Positions 23,201 through 33,679 of a DNA stretch of 64,000 bases are shown here, in pieces. The notes under the pieces are model-generated. The model was not told the origin of the DNA and did not search any database. It worked only from the letters and a program-made list of their open reading frames with translations. A program made the position numbers and the translations under genes. Numbering within the stretch: position 1 is the first letter of the stretch; each line of letters opens with the position of its first letter. Source of the stretch: Sialis fuliginosa (taxonomy: Eukaryota; Arthropoda; Insecta; Megaloptera; Sialidae). Location: NCBI GenBank assembly GCA_961205875.1, contig OY540810.1:25978001-26042000 (forward strand). The letters are read 5' to 3'.

Positions 23201-26200
23201 TTATATGTTGTTAAAATAACAAAAAATACAAAGACAAGTATAAATAAAGGTTTTCTTGTAATTGATATTCTATTATACATTTATAACATTTGAATACATC
23301 TTCGTGGTGACGTCAATTCCCGCGCCAATGCTGATTGGTCAAGGATCTATACATAACTTGGTGGGAGCCCCTCTGGACTTAAAATAAACGCGACTTCCTC
23401 GTGTCAAAACGATCCAGAAGGCTTAGAATAAACGTGTCCTGACTGTACTGAAAAAAATTGAAAAGATGAAGATATGCATGTATTTGGAGAAAATATTTAA
23501 AAATAAGAAATAATAAATTATTATTTACCATACTATTTATTCTATTTGTAATATTTACGTTTAGATTTTTTTTTTTTAATAACATGATTTGACATTTGAC
23601 TGCTCCCAAATCATTTTGTAGAATTGTTTTATGAATTGGCCTGAAAAAACAAAATTGATATTAAAATTCTGTATAATTTTTTAGTATGACTGAAGAATAA
23701 ATTAAATAAATATTTCAGCTCATGGTAGAGTAAAAAAACATGTTTAAACATGCTATAGCCAACTAGTTCAGTTTTTTGGATGTACCGCCTAAACCACATA
23801 GAATTATTAATATTTTTTTATGTAGTTATATTGACCCCTTTCTTACAAACCATTCATCTTATTTAACCAAATCTGTATCTATTACAGATACTGAAATCCC
23901 CCATGCTGGAAAAGTTATCTGAGACACCCCAGTATATATATGAGATAAATTTTAATAACGTCTGCAAAATATCAGTATGTTATAGTGGCAATTTTGTAAA
24001 ATGAAAATAATTGCACTAAAAAATCATAAGAAAAATATTGTAGTAGGTACTTTTGTTCATTTTCTCTTCAGGAGTATGTATATAGATTATAATTGTATAT
24101 ATGCAATGCTATTAATACAACTCTCCTTGGTTAGGGTAGTCTTTGCTGCAACAAACTGTTAAATATTATTCACTTTACTCACATTATCGCAATATTGGAG
24201 CCAGGGCTGAGGAGTCGGAGTCAGAGTTTTAGTAATTTTGGGTGGAGTCAGAGTCGGTAAAAAGGTACCGACTCCGACTCCTTTAATTAAATAATGATTT
24301 TTACCATAAACATAGAGAATGGACAGTGCATTTTGTATTAACACATTGGTGTAACATCTGTTCAAAAAGTGAGAGAGAGAGATTCAGTGTAGTTTGGAAT
24401 ATATCTACCTCTTTTTCTAAGAATCTGATTGATAGCTTACTATAGTTCAGGGTAGTATTTCTGTCCGATATATTTTTGTATATCTATCTTGTGATTTTTG
24501 TGCAATAAGTTTTTTATTAGAAAAGTAAATAATATAAACAGTAAACATACTATAATGGTTCATATTTCATCAAAGAAATAAAAAAAAAACATCAATTGAT
24601 TTAATAGAAATTTGCAAAATTATGAACGGATATTCCGGGAAAATAACATTTTTGCTACCAAAAATATTAAATATATATTAATAAAAAATAGTTTTAAATC
24701 AATTCCCATGTGGTTGCTACAAAATGATGAGGTGGATTGTAGAAACAGCACATACAAGATTTACTTAACAAAATTTTAAATATTTTTTTTGGTATTAGGT
24801 TACATTACGAAGCTACAAAAAAGGAAGAACAAGATATTAAAATTGGGTCAAAAAATTCGAAACTAATATCATTTAAAAATCAATCATTTTTTTTTTTTAA
24901 ATAAATTTTTTTTATAATGTTAATTATTTTTAGTTTTTTAACCTCTTTATACAGTGTATTCCAAGTTGATTAAGCCATAGGAAATTTAACATGGGGACAA
25001 TTAGATCAAATTTAACGATGTGTCATTGGTGCATTTTGAAATGCACCAATGATATATCGTTAAATTTGACCAAAGGCTACTACAACATTTCTAATTGTCC
25101 CCATGTTAAATTTCCTATGGCTTAACCAACTTGGAATACACTATATATATCTATGAATACATATTTTTGATGTTCAAGGCCAAGAATGAAATAGTTACAT
25201 TCCTGTTTAAAAAAAGGACAAGTATATTTCAAACCAGTTTCTGTCTCTTTCTTTTGACATGACTCTGTTTTCGAGTCAGATGCGTGGTCCATTCTCTATG
25301 TCTATGGTTTTTACTTTTTTACACACCTATTATTTTTTGTTTGTTTTGAATTTTAAAGTACAATGATTTGAAATTTTCAATTCAGACCGGAACCAGAATC
25401 ACTGGAATTCACCCAAAAAATTCTGCCCGGAAATTGAATTAAAAAAAATCTATATGAATTAATTTTAACAATTAAATAATATATAACATAGGTTATAGTT
25501 ATATCTTATTATAATCAATACAAGATTACAACATTATTTTAAATGGTATTTCTTAAAAAGGAGTGAAGTACATTACATTATACGAAATTGTCTTTTCTGC
25601 TTTTCCGTAATATTTGCACTTTCATAAGATCGATTATTTCAAATAAATTGTTTGTTTATCATACGTTCTTTTCGATGATATAAATTACATTTGTAGTGTT
25701 TAATTATATGGATTAAATCGAAAGCGATAATTAGAATTTTTAGAAATTGTGCTACCTTTTTGTATAATGAAGTCGGAGTCAGAGCCGGAGTTGGTCAGTA
25801 AAAAAATAAAAGAGTCAGAGGTACCAACTCCACAGCCCTGATTGGTGCGTATATACATTTAGAGTCTATGTTCATTTGTGGGATGATAATTAACAAATGA
25901 CAATAATGTTGTTTACTACATGTTACATAGTTAAAAATAGTAAATTTATTATACTTACAAGTAACCTGATGCATCAGGTAAATTACAGTGCGTCCAGTCT
26001 TTATATATACGTAACACTACAGACATCTTTTCATACGAACATATAAATGATAAGTCATTTTCAATAATACTAGTTTCACATCTTAATTTTCCACTTTTTT
26101 TATTCTTACCAGCAGATTCTTTTATATTGAATGAATCAGTTTTATGTTTACCTGTATCGATGGTATCAAAAATAGATTCATCTGAATTATAATCACGAAT

Positions 26201-27001
26201 TAATGGTTCTATATCTGCAATTGAATCACTTAAACATTCATCTTCCATGTTTTTTTCTGGTACAATTTTTTTATTTGAAATATGTACAGTGTCTGTTTGA
26301 GTTTCTATAGTACGTACACTCCTTTCCTGAACTACATTATTGATAACTTGTGGTACTTTATTTTTTGTTATAGTATTGGAATCCGTTTGGTGTTTTTGTT
26401 CTAATTTGTTTTTTATCATATCAAATTTCTTTAAAAAATCTAATAACTGCTTACAACTTCTTAGACGATATTTACGAGATGCAAAAAATCGTTTTAAAAT
26501 AAAAGATGCTGCTTCATTTCCTATTTTCCATGTCAAATTTTCTTTCAATTCTAATTGTATTTTATCAAATCTCTCTTCATTAGTACTTTCAGGTAAGATA
26601 TATGATTTCTTTAGAACTGGTGTGAATGTAAAAGATTTGACTTTAACTGTTGACGAGTTTAATGTATTATCATTATTCGTTTTCAAATCATTTATTAATG
26701 AATCATTGTTACTACAAACTTTTTGTACTTCATCTAAAGTAACATTCATGAGCACATTATCTCTATTTTGTTGAACATTTGTTTTAATATATAATTTACT
26801 TTTTTTATCTTCTTTTATTGGAAAATTAAAAATCGGAGCTTTGTGTAAATTTCTTACTTTTAATATAACTTTTGACTTTTCATCTGATTTATTATTAATG
26901 CTGCTAATTATTATTTGATCAGAAGGTATTACTTGCACCAACCGCTCTTCATTGTTAATAATTATTTTCTCAAAACTGTCTTTAAAAGTTCCGTTCATCA
27001 T
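20210..27001 (-). CDS. Ankyrin-repeat protein resembling nuclear I-kappa-B
   Basis: Five exons in transcript order: 27001-25959, 23640-23529, 21628-21421, 21284-21144, 20472-20210. They total 1767 nt (588 residues) with all phases matching. Residues 1-335 are low-complexity, Lys/Asn/Ser-rich and unrecognised, with one dense basic segment (FFASRKYRLRSCKQLL). Six ankyrin repeats follow at about 340-540, including GYLPIHKTILQND, TPLHFALLNNAKLD, NTSIHFAV, LTPLMLCAQNN and RTALFHAIENN. The tail has two basic clusters (KKKRK, KCRKKR) and acidic serines, suggesting nuclear location. Six repeats at the C-terminus behind a long N-terminal region recall Bcl-3/I-kappa-B-zeta or Drosophila Pickle/Charon, which regulate NF-kappa-B; this is inference from architecture. 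A TTTTAG before the ATG may be an acceptor, so a 5' untranslated exon is possible. Confidence 0.8.
20827..21047. mobile_element. TA-flanked palindromic MITE in the last ankyrin-gene intron
   Basis: Inverted ends CTTGCCTATTATATCCCTGG and its complement, each next to TA. It lies between the exons at 20472 and 21144. The inner arms share CATTTG(C/T)AGATG and AGTGCCAATGTG. Confidence 0.75.
22644..23447. mobile_element. Tc1/mariner- or pogo-like MITE carrying a nested element
   Basis: Ends CAGTCGGGACTCGTTTATTC (left, 22646) and its near complement ending GTCCTGACTG (23445), both flanked by TA. A second palindromic element is inserted inside at about 22885-23355. It sits in the ankyrin-gene intron between the exons at 21628 and 23529. 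Confidence 0.8.
22885..23355. mobile_element. Palindromic MITE nested in the 22644-23447 element
   Basis: Arms begin CTCCTTGACCAATCAGCGTT and mirror to AATGCTGATTGGTCAAGGAT. They continue through CACCACGAAGA and AAATGTATAATAGAA to a core of CAAAGAAGTACAAATTCGAC and its complement. Confidence 0.8.
23730..23935. repeat. Truncated copy of the palindrome at 44610-45552
   Basis: CATGCTATAGCCAACTAG, CTAAACCACATAGAATTATT and AACCAAATCTGTATCT match the right half of the 45-kb element. The left half is missing. Confidence 0.6.
24305..25311. mobile_element. Nested MITE with CCATARACATAGAGAATGGAC ends
   Basis: Left CCATAAACATAGAGAATGGAC and right GTCCATTCTCTATGTCTATGG are inverted. Both flanks carry TTTTTA, a possible target duplication. 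A shorter relative is at 5345-5572. Confidence 0.7.
24950..25145. mobile_element. TA-flanked hairpin MITE, innermost of the nest
   Basis: Almost fully palindromic, 192 bp. Ends CAGTGTATTCCAAGTTGATT and its complement; the centre GGTGCATTTTGAAATGCACC is a perfect hairpin. TA flanks both sides. Confidence 0.85.
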
Positions 27002-27717
27002 TCTAAAATATTAAACTTTTTAATTAATAAATTTAATTTATTAAAATGTAATTTTAATACTTACTATATTTTATATGATAAATATATTATATAATATATT
27101 TCAAATAGATTGTACTTGTAATCAGAAATAATGCTTTTTTATAAATATCAGAAATAATCGTAATTCCGCTGAATATAATAAGGGTAATTCCCCTTCGTGT
27201 ATTCTGTAATCGTGTACTGTCATGAAATGGCTGAAGAGGGAAAGTCCAGATGAAGATCAGTGTTACCAACTGAAAAAATGTATTCGGGTGCATACATTTA
27301 ATTAAAAGTGTTTAGCATTCACAAAATAAATATAGCATGCATTTCAGCAAAGAATATACTTATTTCAGCGTTTGAACCTTAGACAAGGAAAGATAAAGGA
27401 CAAATAACACATTACCTAGGGTTGTTACATTGACATGGCTGGACTGATGATAAGTCAGACATGATGGCTGAAATTGAATATTTCCTAACAACCGAAACTG
27501 GTTATGCGCATGCGTCAACGGATGTTCGAAATTCAAATTTATCAAATTGATTTGTTAAATATATAAATAAATACATACAAGTTCGATTGTATATCAACTA
27601 CAATACACTTATTTAACACGCGAATACCTGTAATTTATTTTAATTATCAAATAATAACTAAATAAACAAACATAGATGCATACTAACTGTCAAACCTGAT
27701 TAACAATTGAATAATGG

Positions 27718-28528
27718 CTCATTCACAATTGACTTTGTGCAGTTGTTATTGCAGTGGTAGTGCAGTTGTAGTGTAGCGTGTAGCGGTAGTGCAGAATAGC
27801 GGTCACAATTGATGCCTAAAACGGTTTTTGAATTCCAAGTGACATTTTAATATTATAAAATGGACCAGCAAGTGCTAATGAATGGTATATTAGCGTGTAT
27901 ATATTCGCATTATATTTATTTTAATTATAAAAAAATGTACGTCTATTAGTGATAATCTTTAAGTTATATCAGTCTCAAATTGTATTATCGTATTATACTT
28001 ATTTTATATATAATAAAGAATGTAAATATACTTCAATTAGTGACAATTTTTAAATTATACCAGCCTTAAATCGTATTATACTTATTTTAATAATAAACAG
28101 AGATGTGCAAAATGGGTGTCACAATGCATTTGAAATAAAAATGCAAAATATTTAATCATTTTATTTCAAATGCAAAAGGCAAAATAGTTTTTAGAGACAA
28201 GCATTTAAAATATTAAATGGAAAATAGGTATTTTCAAAATGGTTTTTAAAATAAAATGCTTTTCATATAATATAATTTCAAATTTTATAATTTTCAAAAC
28301 AATACAATTAATATTGAACGTGATATGGATTGGTCGTTGTAATAGCGTTGCAACGCGTGCGGTGCGAAAGTTTGGAGATTGCAAGCTTCTGCCACTACCA
28401 CCCACTACTACCATCTGCACTAATCTTATGTGAACGATATAATGAATCCATTGGTTCCAAACTTCTACACTGCAACGGCACTGCACTAAGTTCTGCACTA
28501 CAACCGCACAAAGCCAATTGTGAATGGC
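27718..28528. mobile_element. About 0.8-kb inverted-repeat element
   Basis: Left ATTCACAATTGACTTTGTGC and right GCACAAAGCCAATTGTGAAT are inverted. Next to each end are repeats rich in TAGTGCAG or CTGCACTA. The middle is AT-rich and includes a separate repeat near 28100-28200. Confidence 0.65.
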
Positions 28529-28744
28529 ACTTAAAGAAACTATAGAAGCACGTCACATACCTCTATATTATATCAAAATTGAGTTCAGTGTTGCGTCTCG
28601 CGCATGCGCAAATGGAAATGATACTGTTAGAAAATGTATGAAATTTAGCCATCCGGTTTAATAGTAATTCCATAGGTATCCACTATCCAGTTAAATAATA
28701 CCAGATCAGTGGGTTGTTACCGTTGTTACCTTCGAGCATTGACA

Positions 28745-28967
28745 CCTTCGAGCATATACCTACTAGAGGCAGCCTTGCCGCTCGGCCGTGCAAAACAAGC
28801 GTGTGAGAGAGAAAGCGCGAATAAGTTTACATCCTTTCTCTCTCGCTCCGCGTGCTGAATTCGGCGAGCGAAAGAGAAAGGTTGTAGACTTATTCGCGCT
28901 TTCTCTCTCGCACGCTTGTTCGCAAGGCGGACGGAAAGGCTGCCTCTAGTAGGTATATGCTCGAAGG
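28745..28967. mobile_element. GC-rich fold-back element
   Basis: Arms of about 110 bp nearly meet: left CCTTCGAGCATATACCTACT, continuing with AGAGGCAGCC and GAGAGAGAAAGCGCGAATAAG; the right arm is the complement. It is far richer in G and C than its surroundings. The 92-codon frame covering it is an artefact of the repeat. Confidence 0.8.
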
Positions 28968-29065
28968 TTGTTACCATATCGTCCACGAAAAATCGCTCCA
29001 CGAATCAGTGGCGTATCATTCAGATTTTAAAATAAATATCAATTGTTTTGAATTATAAAATTAAT

Positions 29066-29431
29066 TAATAATACAGGGCTTCGAACCGGAACTGAACCGA
29101 AAACCGGAAAAACCGTTATTTTTTGCCGGAACAAAAACCGGAACAGAACCGAAATAAAAATAACGGTTTTTTCGGTTCAGTACATATTAAAATACGTGCG
29201 TTAACATGATCTTATTTCCCACTTCAATTGTCGTTCGCACTATCATACAAGTATCTACCATAAAATATTCCAAATTATGGTAGAAAAAAACTTTTTTAAT
29301 ACAAATAATTTTTTTTTAATTAATCACTCGAAACTGAACCGAAAACCGAAAAAACCGAAATATATTTTTTTACTCGAACCGGAACGAAAACCGAAACGAA
29401 AAAAATAACGGTTCGAAGCCCTGTAATAATA
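29066..29431. mobile_element. hAT-like MITE with exact 8-bp duplication
   Basis: Element 29074-29423 (350 bp) with ends CAGGGCTTCGAACCGGAAC and AACGGTTCGAAGCCCTG. TAATAATA flanks both sides (29066-29073, 29424-29431). The interior is built of repeated GAACCGAAAACCG units. Confidence 0.9.
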
Positions 29432-30900
29432 AATGTTTTATATTGTCTCTAAAAGTATTTAAGTGATAATTAATTAACAGAGAAACGTCTATTTGGAATT
29501 ATCATCTTTCACACATTATACTAAATTTAATTGTAATTTTAAGCATATTTATTCTGTGATTTATACAGGCTGATTTACAACTAGTGTAAAAAAATTTAAG
29601 AGTAGATCGATGATGTAATTTTAAGCAAAAAACCTTATCTGAACCTATGTCCGGAAATTCTTCGTGAGGGAGCTACAGTCTTTTACCCAAAATTAAAGTT
29701 TATTTAATATCTAGAGAACCCATTGTGGTACAGTTATGAAATTTGATACAGGGTTTGGTAATAATAAGTGTTATCGATATCCAGTATCAAATAATAATAA
29801 TTTAGACCATAGGTGTATGGGACCAGTGGGCCCACCAATTTTTATCAAGTGTTTTTTTGTTCTTTAATTTTTTATATGACACAAAATGCACAAAAATATA
29901 CTTTGTTAATTTGTCACAGGAAAAACCAGTTTCGAGAAATATTGAAAAAAAGAATGTATTGCAGAATTTTACTTAATATGGATGCTTCAAATTTCACAAA
30001 ATACGTTTATATTCTTGTTCTATATTTAAAAATAAGATGAAAAGTTAATATAAATATACCTCCTAAAACTAAGGGTAGACGGTGCAAACGAAACAAAACA
30101 TAAGCTTTACTGAAATTTAATCGAGACTTAGCTAAGCCTGACTTAAGTTTAATACGGTGCAAACAGGCATAAACCACATTTGTAACAAATCCTGTGAGTA
30201 GCAAAACTGTGCCTAAAAATTTCTATTTTAGGTGCTTTTTAGCCTAGACTACTATTTATCACTAAAGTTAGATTTTTTAAAGGATCAAAAAAATCTGGAT
30301 AAACAATTCCAAGAGACATAGGTAATTCTAATAGAAAAGTAAATAAGACAAGCATTTTCTTTGATTTATATGTATATTACTGAATTATTAAGATCACCTA
30401 CTTTTACAGCTGCTCAGTGGTTCTTAAACTATTTAAATGCAGTAACAAGCTAATTTTTCAATAGTTTTAAAATAAAAATATGAATTAATGCATTTAGGAA
30501 AAATAGTGCTAATTGAAATTCCAAATGTATAAATTTTCATTATTAATTAATTATTCACGTTGTAAAATTATTCATTAAGAAGTAATCGAGCAATTTTGTA
30601 TTCAACATTTTATTTTGCACAAACTCGGATCACTTATCATTACGCACTCTCACCGAAGTTTCGGGCCCTGTGGGCCCTACGCTACGGTTATTTATATTAT
30701 AAATAAATATAAAATAGATTTTTTCTGTAAAGTGAAAGTTGGAAATGGAAAGGAAATGAAACATAATTTTAATGAAAAAATAAATTTATTGTAAATTAAA
30801 ACGAATATCCTTGTGTGAAGCTGGTTCGGTATAATATATAAAAACTTTAAAAGAGAATGTACATTAATATTGCTATGTCATCAAAAACATTTGTAAATTA

Positions 30901-30906
30901 TTTATT
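30901..30906 (-). terminator. Hexamerin 1 polyadenylation signal
   Basis: AATAAA on the minus strand, about 84 bp after the stop of the first hexamerin gene. A second AATAAA is at 30785-30790. Confidence 0.5.
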
Positions 30907-30989
30907 ATCCCAGGAAAATGTATATCGTAAAACAGTAAAGAAAGCCTTGTCGTCAACATCATCTACTATTCTAAATATGACTTGGCATC

Positions 30990-33612
30990 TTAGACGACAA
31001 CGTTCAACTCTTCAAAACGCTTGTGGACGATGTGAACATCTTGGAAGTACATGTTGGGTACGTAGAACACATGCTCATCAATGGGACGGTCGAATGGATA
31101 ACCCATTGGTTTTTGATCGAAGAATCTTCCGTGTCCAACACCGCAGGAGATGATTTCATCGTAGTCGGCTTTAACTTGAGCGTCGTCGAATGGAGTGACC
31201 ATGACGAACCATTGGAAGGCCATGCCACCTCGTCTGCCCTTAGGAAGGATGAGACGGTTGGGGAAACCGCAATGAGCTTCGGATTGGTCTAAGACGAATT
31301 CTCCGGAACCACTGAGGGCTGTCATCACTTTGTGGTAAAGATCCATGTATGTGGTGCGGTCCTTGATGGTGTGGAAGAATTCACTGGATAAGCGTTCGAT
31401 GACGGTCTTACCACTCTTGATTTCAGTTACAAATTTGTCCATCTCGACGAAGTTCAACCTGTTTTCATTAATGGTAATGAAGTGTCCGAATGCATCGTAT
31501 TTGGGTCCAAGGAATGTACGGACTAAGACTTTGTGAACTTTGTCGCTGTTGACAGTCACTCTGTAGCTGAATGGTTTGTGGTTAAGACGCATCTGGCGAG
31601 CTTTGACGCGGAAAGTTTCAGTATCGACTTCCTTAGTCAAGTCAGTGTAAAGAACGTTGGTGATATCAACATCGAATTTGTCGAAATATGTGACCATTTG
31701 TTCAACATCAACATTTTCAACCTTGACTCCAGAGAAGACCAAGTCAGTGTAGGTGTAACGGGGAAGTGTCCACTTGAATCTTTGGAAGTAGTAGATGATT
31801 TTCTTGTAGATGCGGTAGAAGGCTGGGTCGCGAAGGGCGGTCTGGTACATTTCCAATGCTCCAGGTGTAAGTTTGTAGTGGTGGATTGGTTCACCAGAGA
31901 ATCCCAACAACATACGGCAGTAAAGATGGAGTCCGGTATAGAGGTGTTTGTTTGGTGAATCGGCGTCTCCAGCAATCATGTCTCCTAACATTTCCATACC
32001 GTGAACGGAGTCAAGATGGATTTTGGTTCCGTCTTCGGTGATGACGTATCCAGAGTCAATTGCGTTGCTGATTCTCACTTCAATAGTATCGATCCTTTCT
32101 TTGAGCAATATGCTGTGGTCGTCCTTGATCAAATTTGCGTGCCATGGTCTGCCTTTGACATCCATACCGTTTTGGAAACGAAGGGAAGGAACGAATCCAG
32201 TTTTTTCGGGGTGATACCAGTTGATGAGTTGTATTTTGCCAAGTCCATTGGATAAACGTTCTAAGTAGTAACGAGCGAGAAGCTGTTGGTGGAAGTAGTA
32301 GTACAATTCACCGCGACGGTCCTTCTTCAATCCATATGCTTCACCTCCCATCCAGAATGGATAATCACAGTGGAAATAGAAGTAATAGGTGTTTAGGCCA
32401 ATATCTTCTGTGAAGTAGGTAATTCTCTGTTCGTCATTGACTGGCATGTACCAACCGGTATAGTTTGAAGGAATGACAAAGACTTCGCCTTCTTTCTTGG
32501 CACCGACAAAGTTCCTCATTTTATATTCGTATGCTTTTTGGATGACTTCGGTGTTGATGAAGTAGTAAGGGTAGATTTCATACGCTGGAGGTAAGACCAC
32601 TCCCTGGCAATCAGGTCGGTGTAAAACGGCAACAGTCATGGCGTACACGAACATGCCTTCGTTGACGTGGTCACGAGCCCAGCATGCGCATTTGTAGAAG
32701 GTTTCGAAGTCCTTAGCGTAGAAGAACACATGGAACATCGATACGACTTGATGGCGTTGGACACGATCAGTTACAGAGAAGATCTCACCACGTGGGAGAA
32801 GACCAAAACGATATTGTTGAACGAATTCCTTCACGGCTTCTGGTTTCTGCAATCAAAAATTATTTTATAGAAAAGGCTTAAATATTACAATATTTACAAT
32901 TAATTATGTATAACGAGTACATAGATACATTTATGAATTACAATACATATTTAGATACTACGTATAAGTAGTAAAATAGATATTTTGAGAAAGGGTACAT
33001 TTAAATATTTTTAAAATTTAATAAATTCTTATTTAAATTTCGTATAATTTATAAATTAGCTGAAGTACCTAAATTTGAGGTTTTAATACAATATAAAAAT
33101 AAAATATAAACAAAATATATAGAATATACATGTAGGTGTAGGTACCATATAATATTATTTTTATAGACGATTTAATAAAACACAATATAAATAGAACTTA
33201 CCGTGAACATATCAAGATGAGCTTCGATTTTCCATGTCTTAGCGATTTCGATTTGATCTTGGAAGGTGTTGCGTTGGTGCACATGCATCAACAGACGAAG
33301 AATGTTCTTTTGTTTCAACAAGAAATCCTTGTCCGCTGTAAACAAAATAAAGTTTAGTTAATTGACTTTACCTCAGGTAATATAAAGTGATAATTTAAAA
33401 AGTTAAATAATTAAAAATATAAGTTCAATTTCTTAAAAATTTACAATGTTAGGTATTTAAAATAAAATAAACATTCAAATAAAACTACACTTAAATAAAA
33501 TATGAAATATAATAGTTTACTTACCAACTTTTCCCTTAGCTTTTGTGGGGAATGTGGGTACCGCGAGGGCCCCGCAGACTCCTAAGAACAGCAAAATCGT
33601 AATAGTCTTCAT
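30990..33612 (-). CDS. Hexamerin (arylphorin-like storage protein) 1
   Basis: Secreted larval storage protein, assembled as a hexamer in haemolymph and used as an amino acid reserve. Exons in transcript order: 33612-33525, 33335-33202, 32846-30990; 2079 nt, 692 residues, the usual family length. Signal peptide MKTITILLFLGVCGALA. Hemocyanin N domain about 30-155, M domain about 160-430, C domain about 440-690. Both hemocyanin signatures are present: YFTEDIGLNTYYFYFHCDYP at 218 and TALRDPAFY at 410. The protein is visibly rich in Tyr and Phe, hence arylphorin-like. Hexamerins do not bind copper. A TATA box lies at 33666-33671. The gene shares its exon structure with the two hexamerins upstream, so it arose by tandem duplication. 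Confidence 0.96.
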
Positions 33613-33665
33613 GGTGCACACAGCTTGAGGAACTGAATGTAACTTCTGAAGGCATTCGGCAAGAA

Positions 33666-33671
33666 TATATA
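33666..33671 (-). promoter_or_regulatory. TATA box of hexamerin 1
   Basis: TATATA on the minus strand (CAGTATATATTCTTG), about 55 bp before the start codon, a normal position for a strongly expressed storage-protein gene. Confidence 0.65.
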
Positions 33672-33679
33672 CTGGTTTC

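Larger units (their letters stand above)
24194..25848. mobile_element. hAT-like element with two further nested elements
   Basis: Ends CAGGGCTGAGGAGTCGGAGTC (24202) and ACTCCACAGCCCTG (25840). Flanks ATTGGAGC and ATTGGTGC agree at 7 of 8 positions, fitting an aged hAT target duplication. The 1.6-kb length is due to nested elements at 24305-25311 and 24950-25145. All lie in the 2.3-kb first intron of the ankyrin gene. Confidence 0.8.
27002..30784. other. Intergenic region upstream of the ankyrin gene, repeat-rich
   Basis: Should contain the ankyrin-gene promoter and possibly an untranslated first exon, neither of which I can place. Repeats at 27718-28528, 28745-28967 and 29066-29431 are listed separately. 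From 29432 to 30784 I see only AT-rich DNA with scattered repeat ends (for example CAGGCTGATTTACAACTAGTG at 29569). Confidence 0.6.

Noticed and set aside
26340..26774. 144-codon plus-strand frame opposite the first ankyrin-gene exon
   Set aside because: Antisense shadow of the Asn/Lys-rich coding exon; hydrophobic only because it reads the complement of AT-rich codons.
28726..29001. 92-codon Arg-rich minus-strand frame
   Set aside because: Covers a GC-rich fold-back repeat; open only because stops are rare in that composition.
31004..32255. Several open frames of 60-140 codons on both strands over hexamerin 1 exon 3
   Set aside because: They are shadows of the long hexamerin frame, caused by its codon usage, and show no independent start or family match. 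The same applies over hexamerins 2 and 3.
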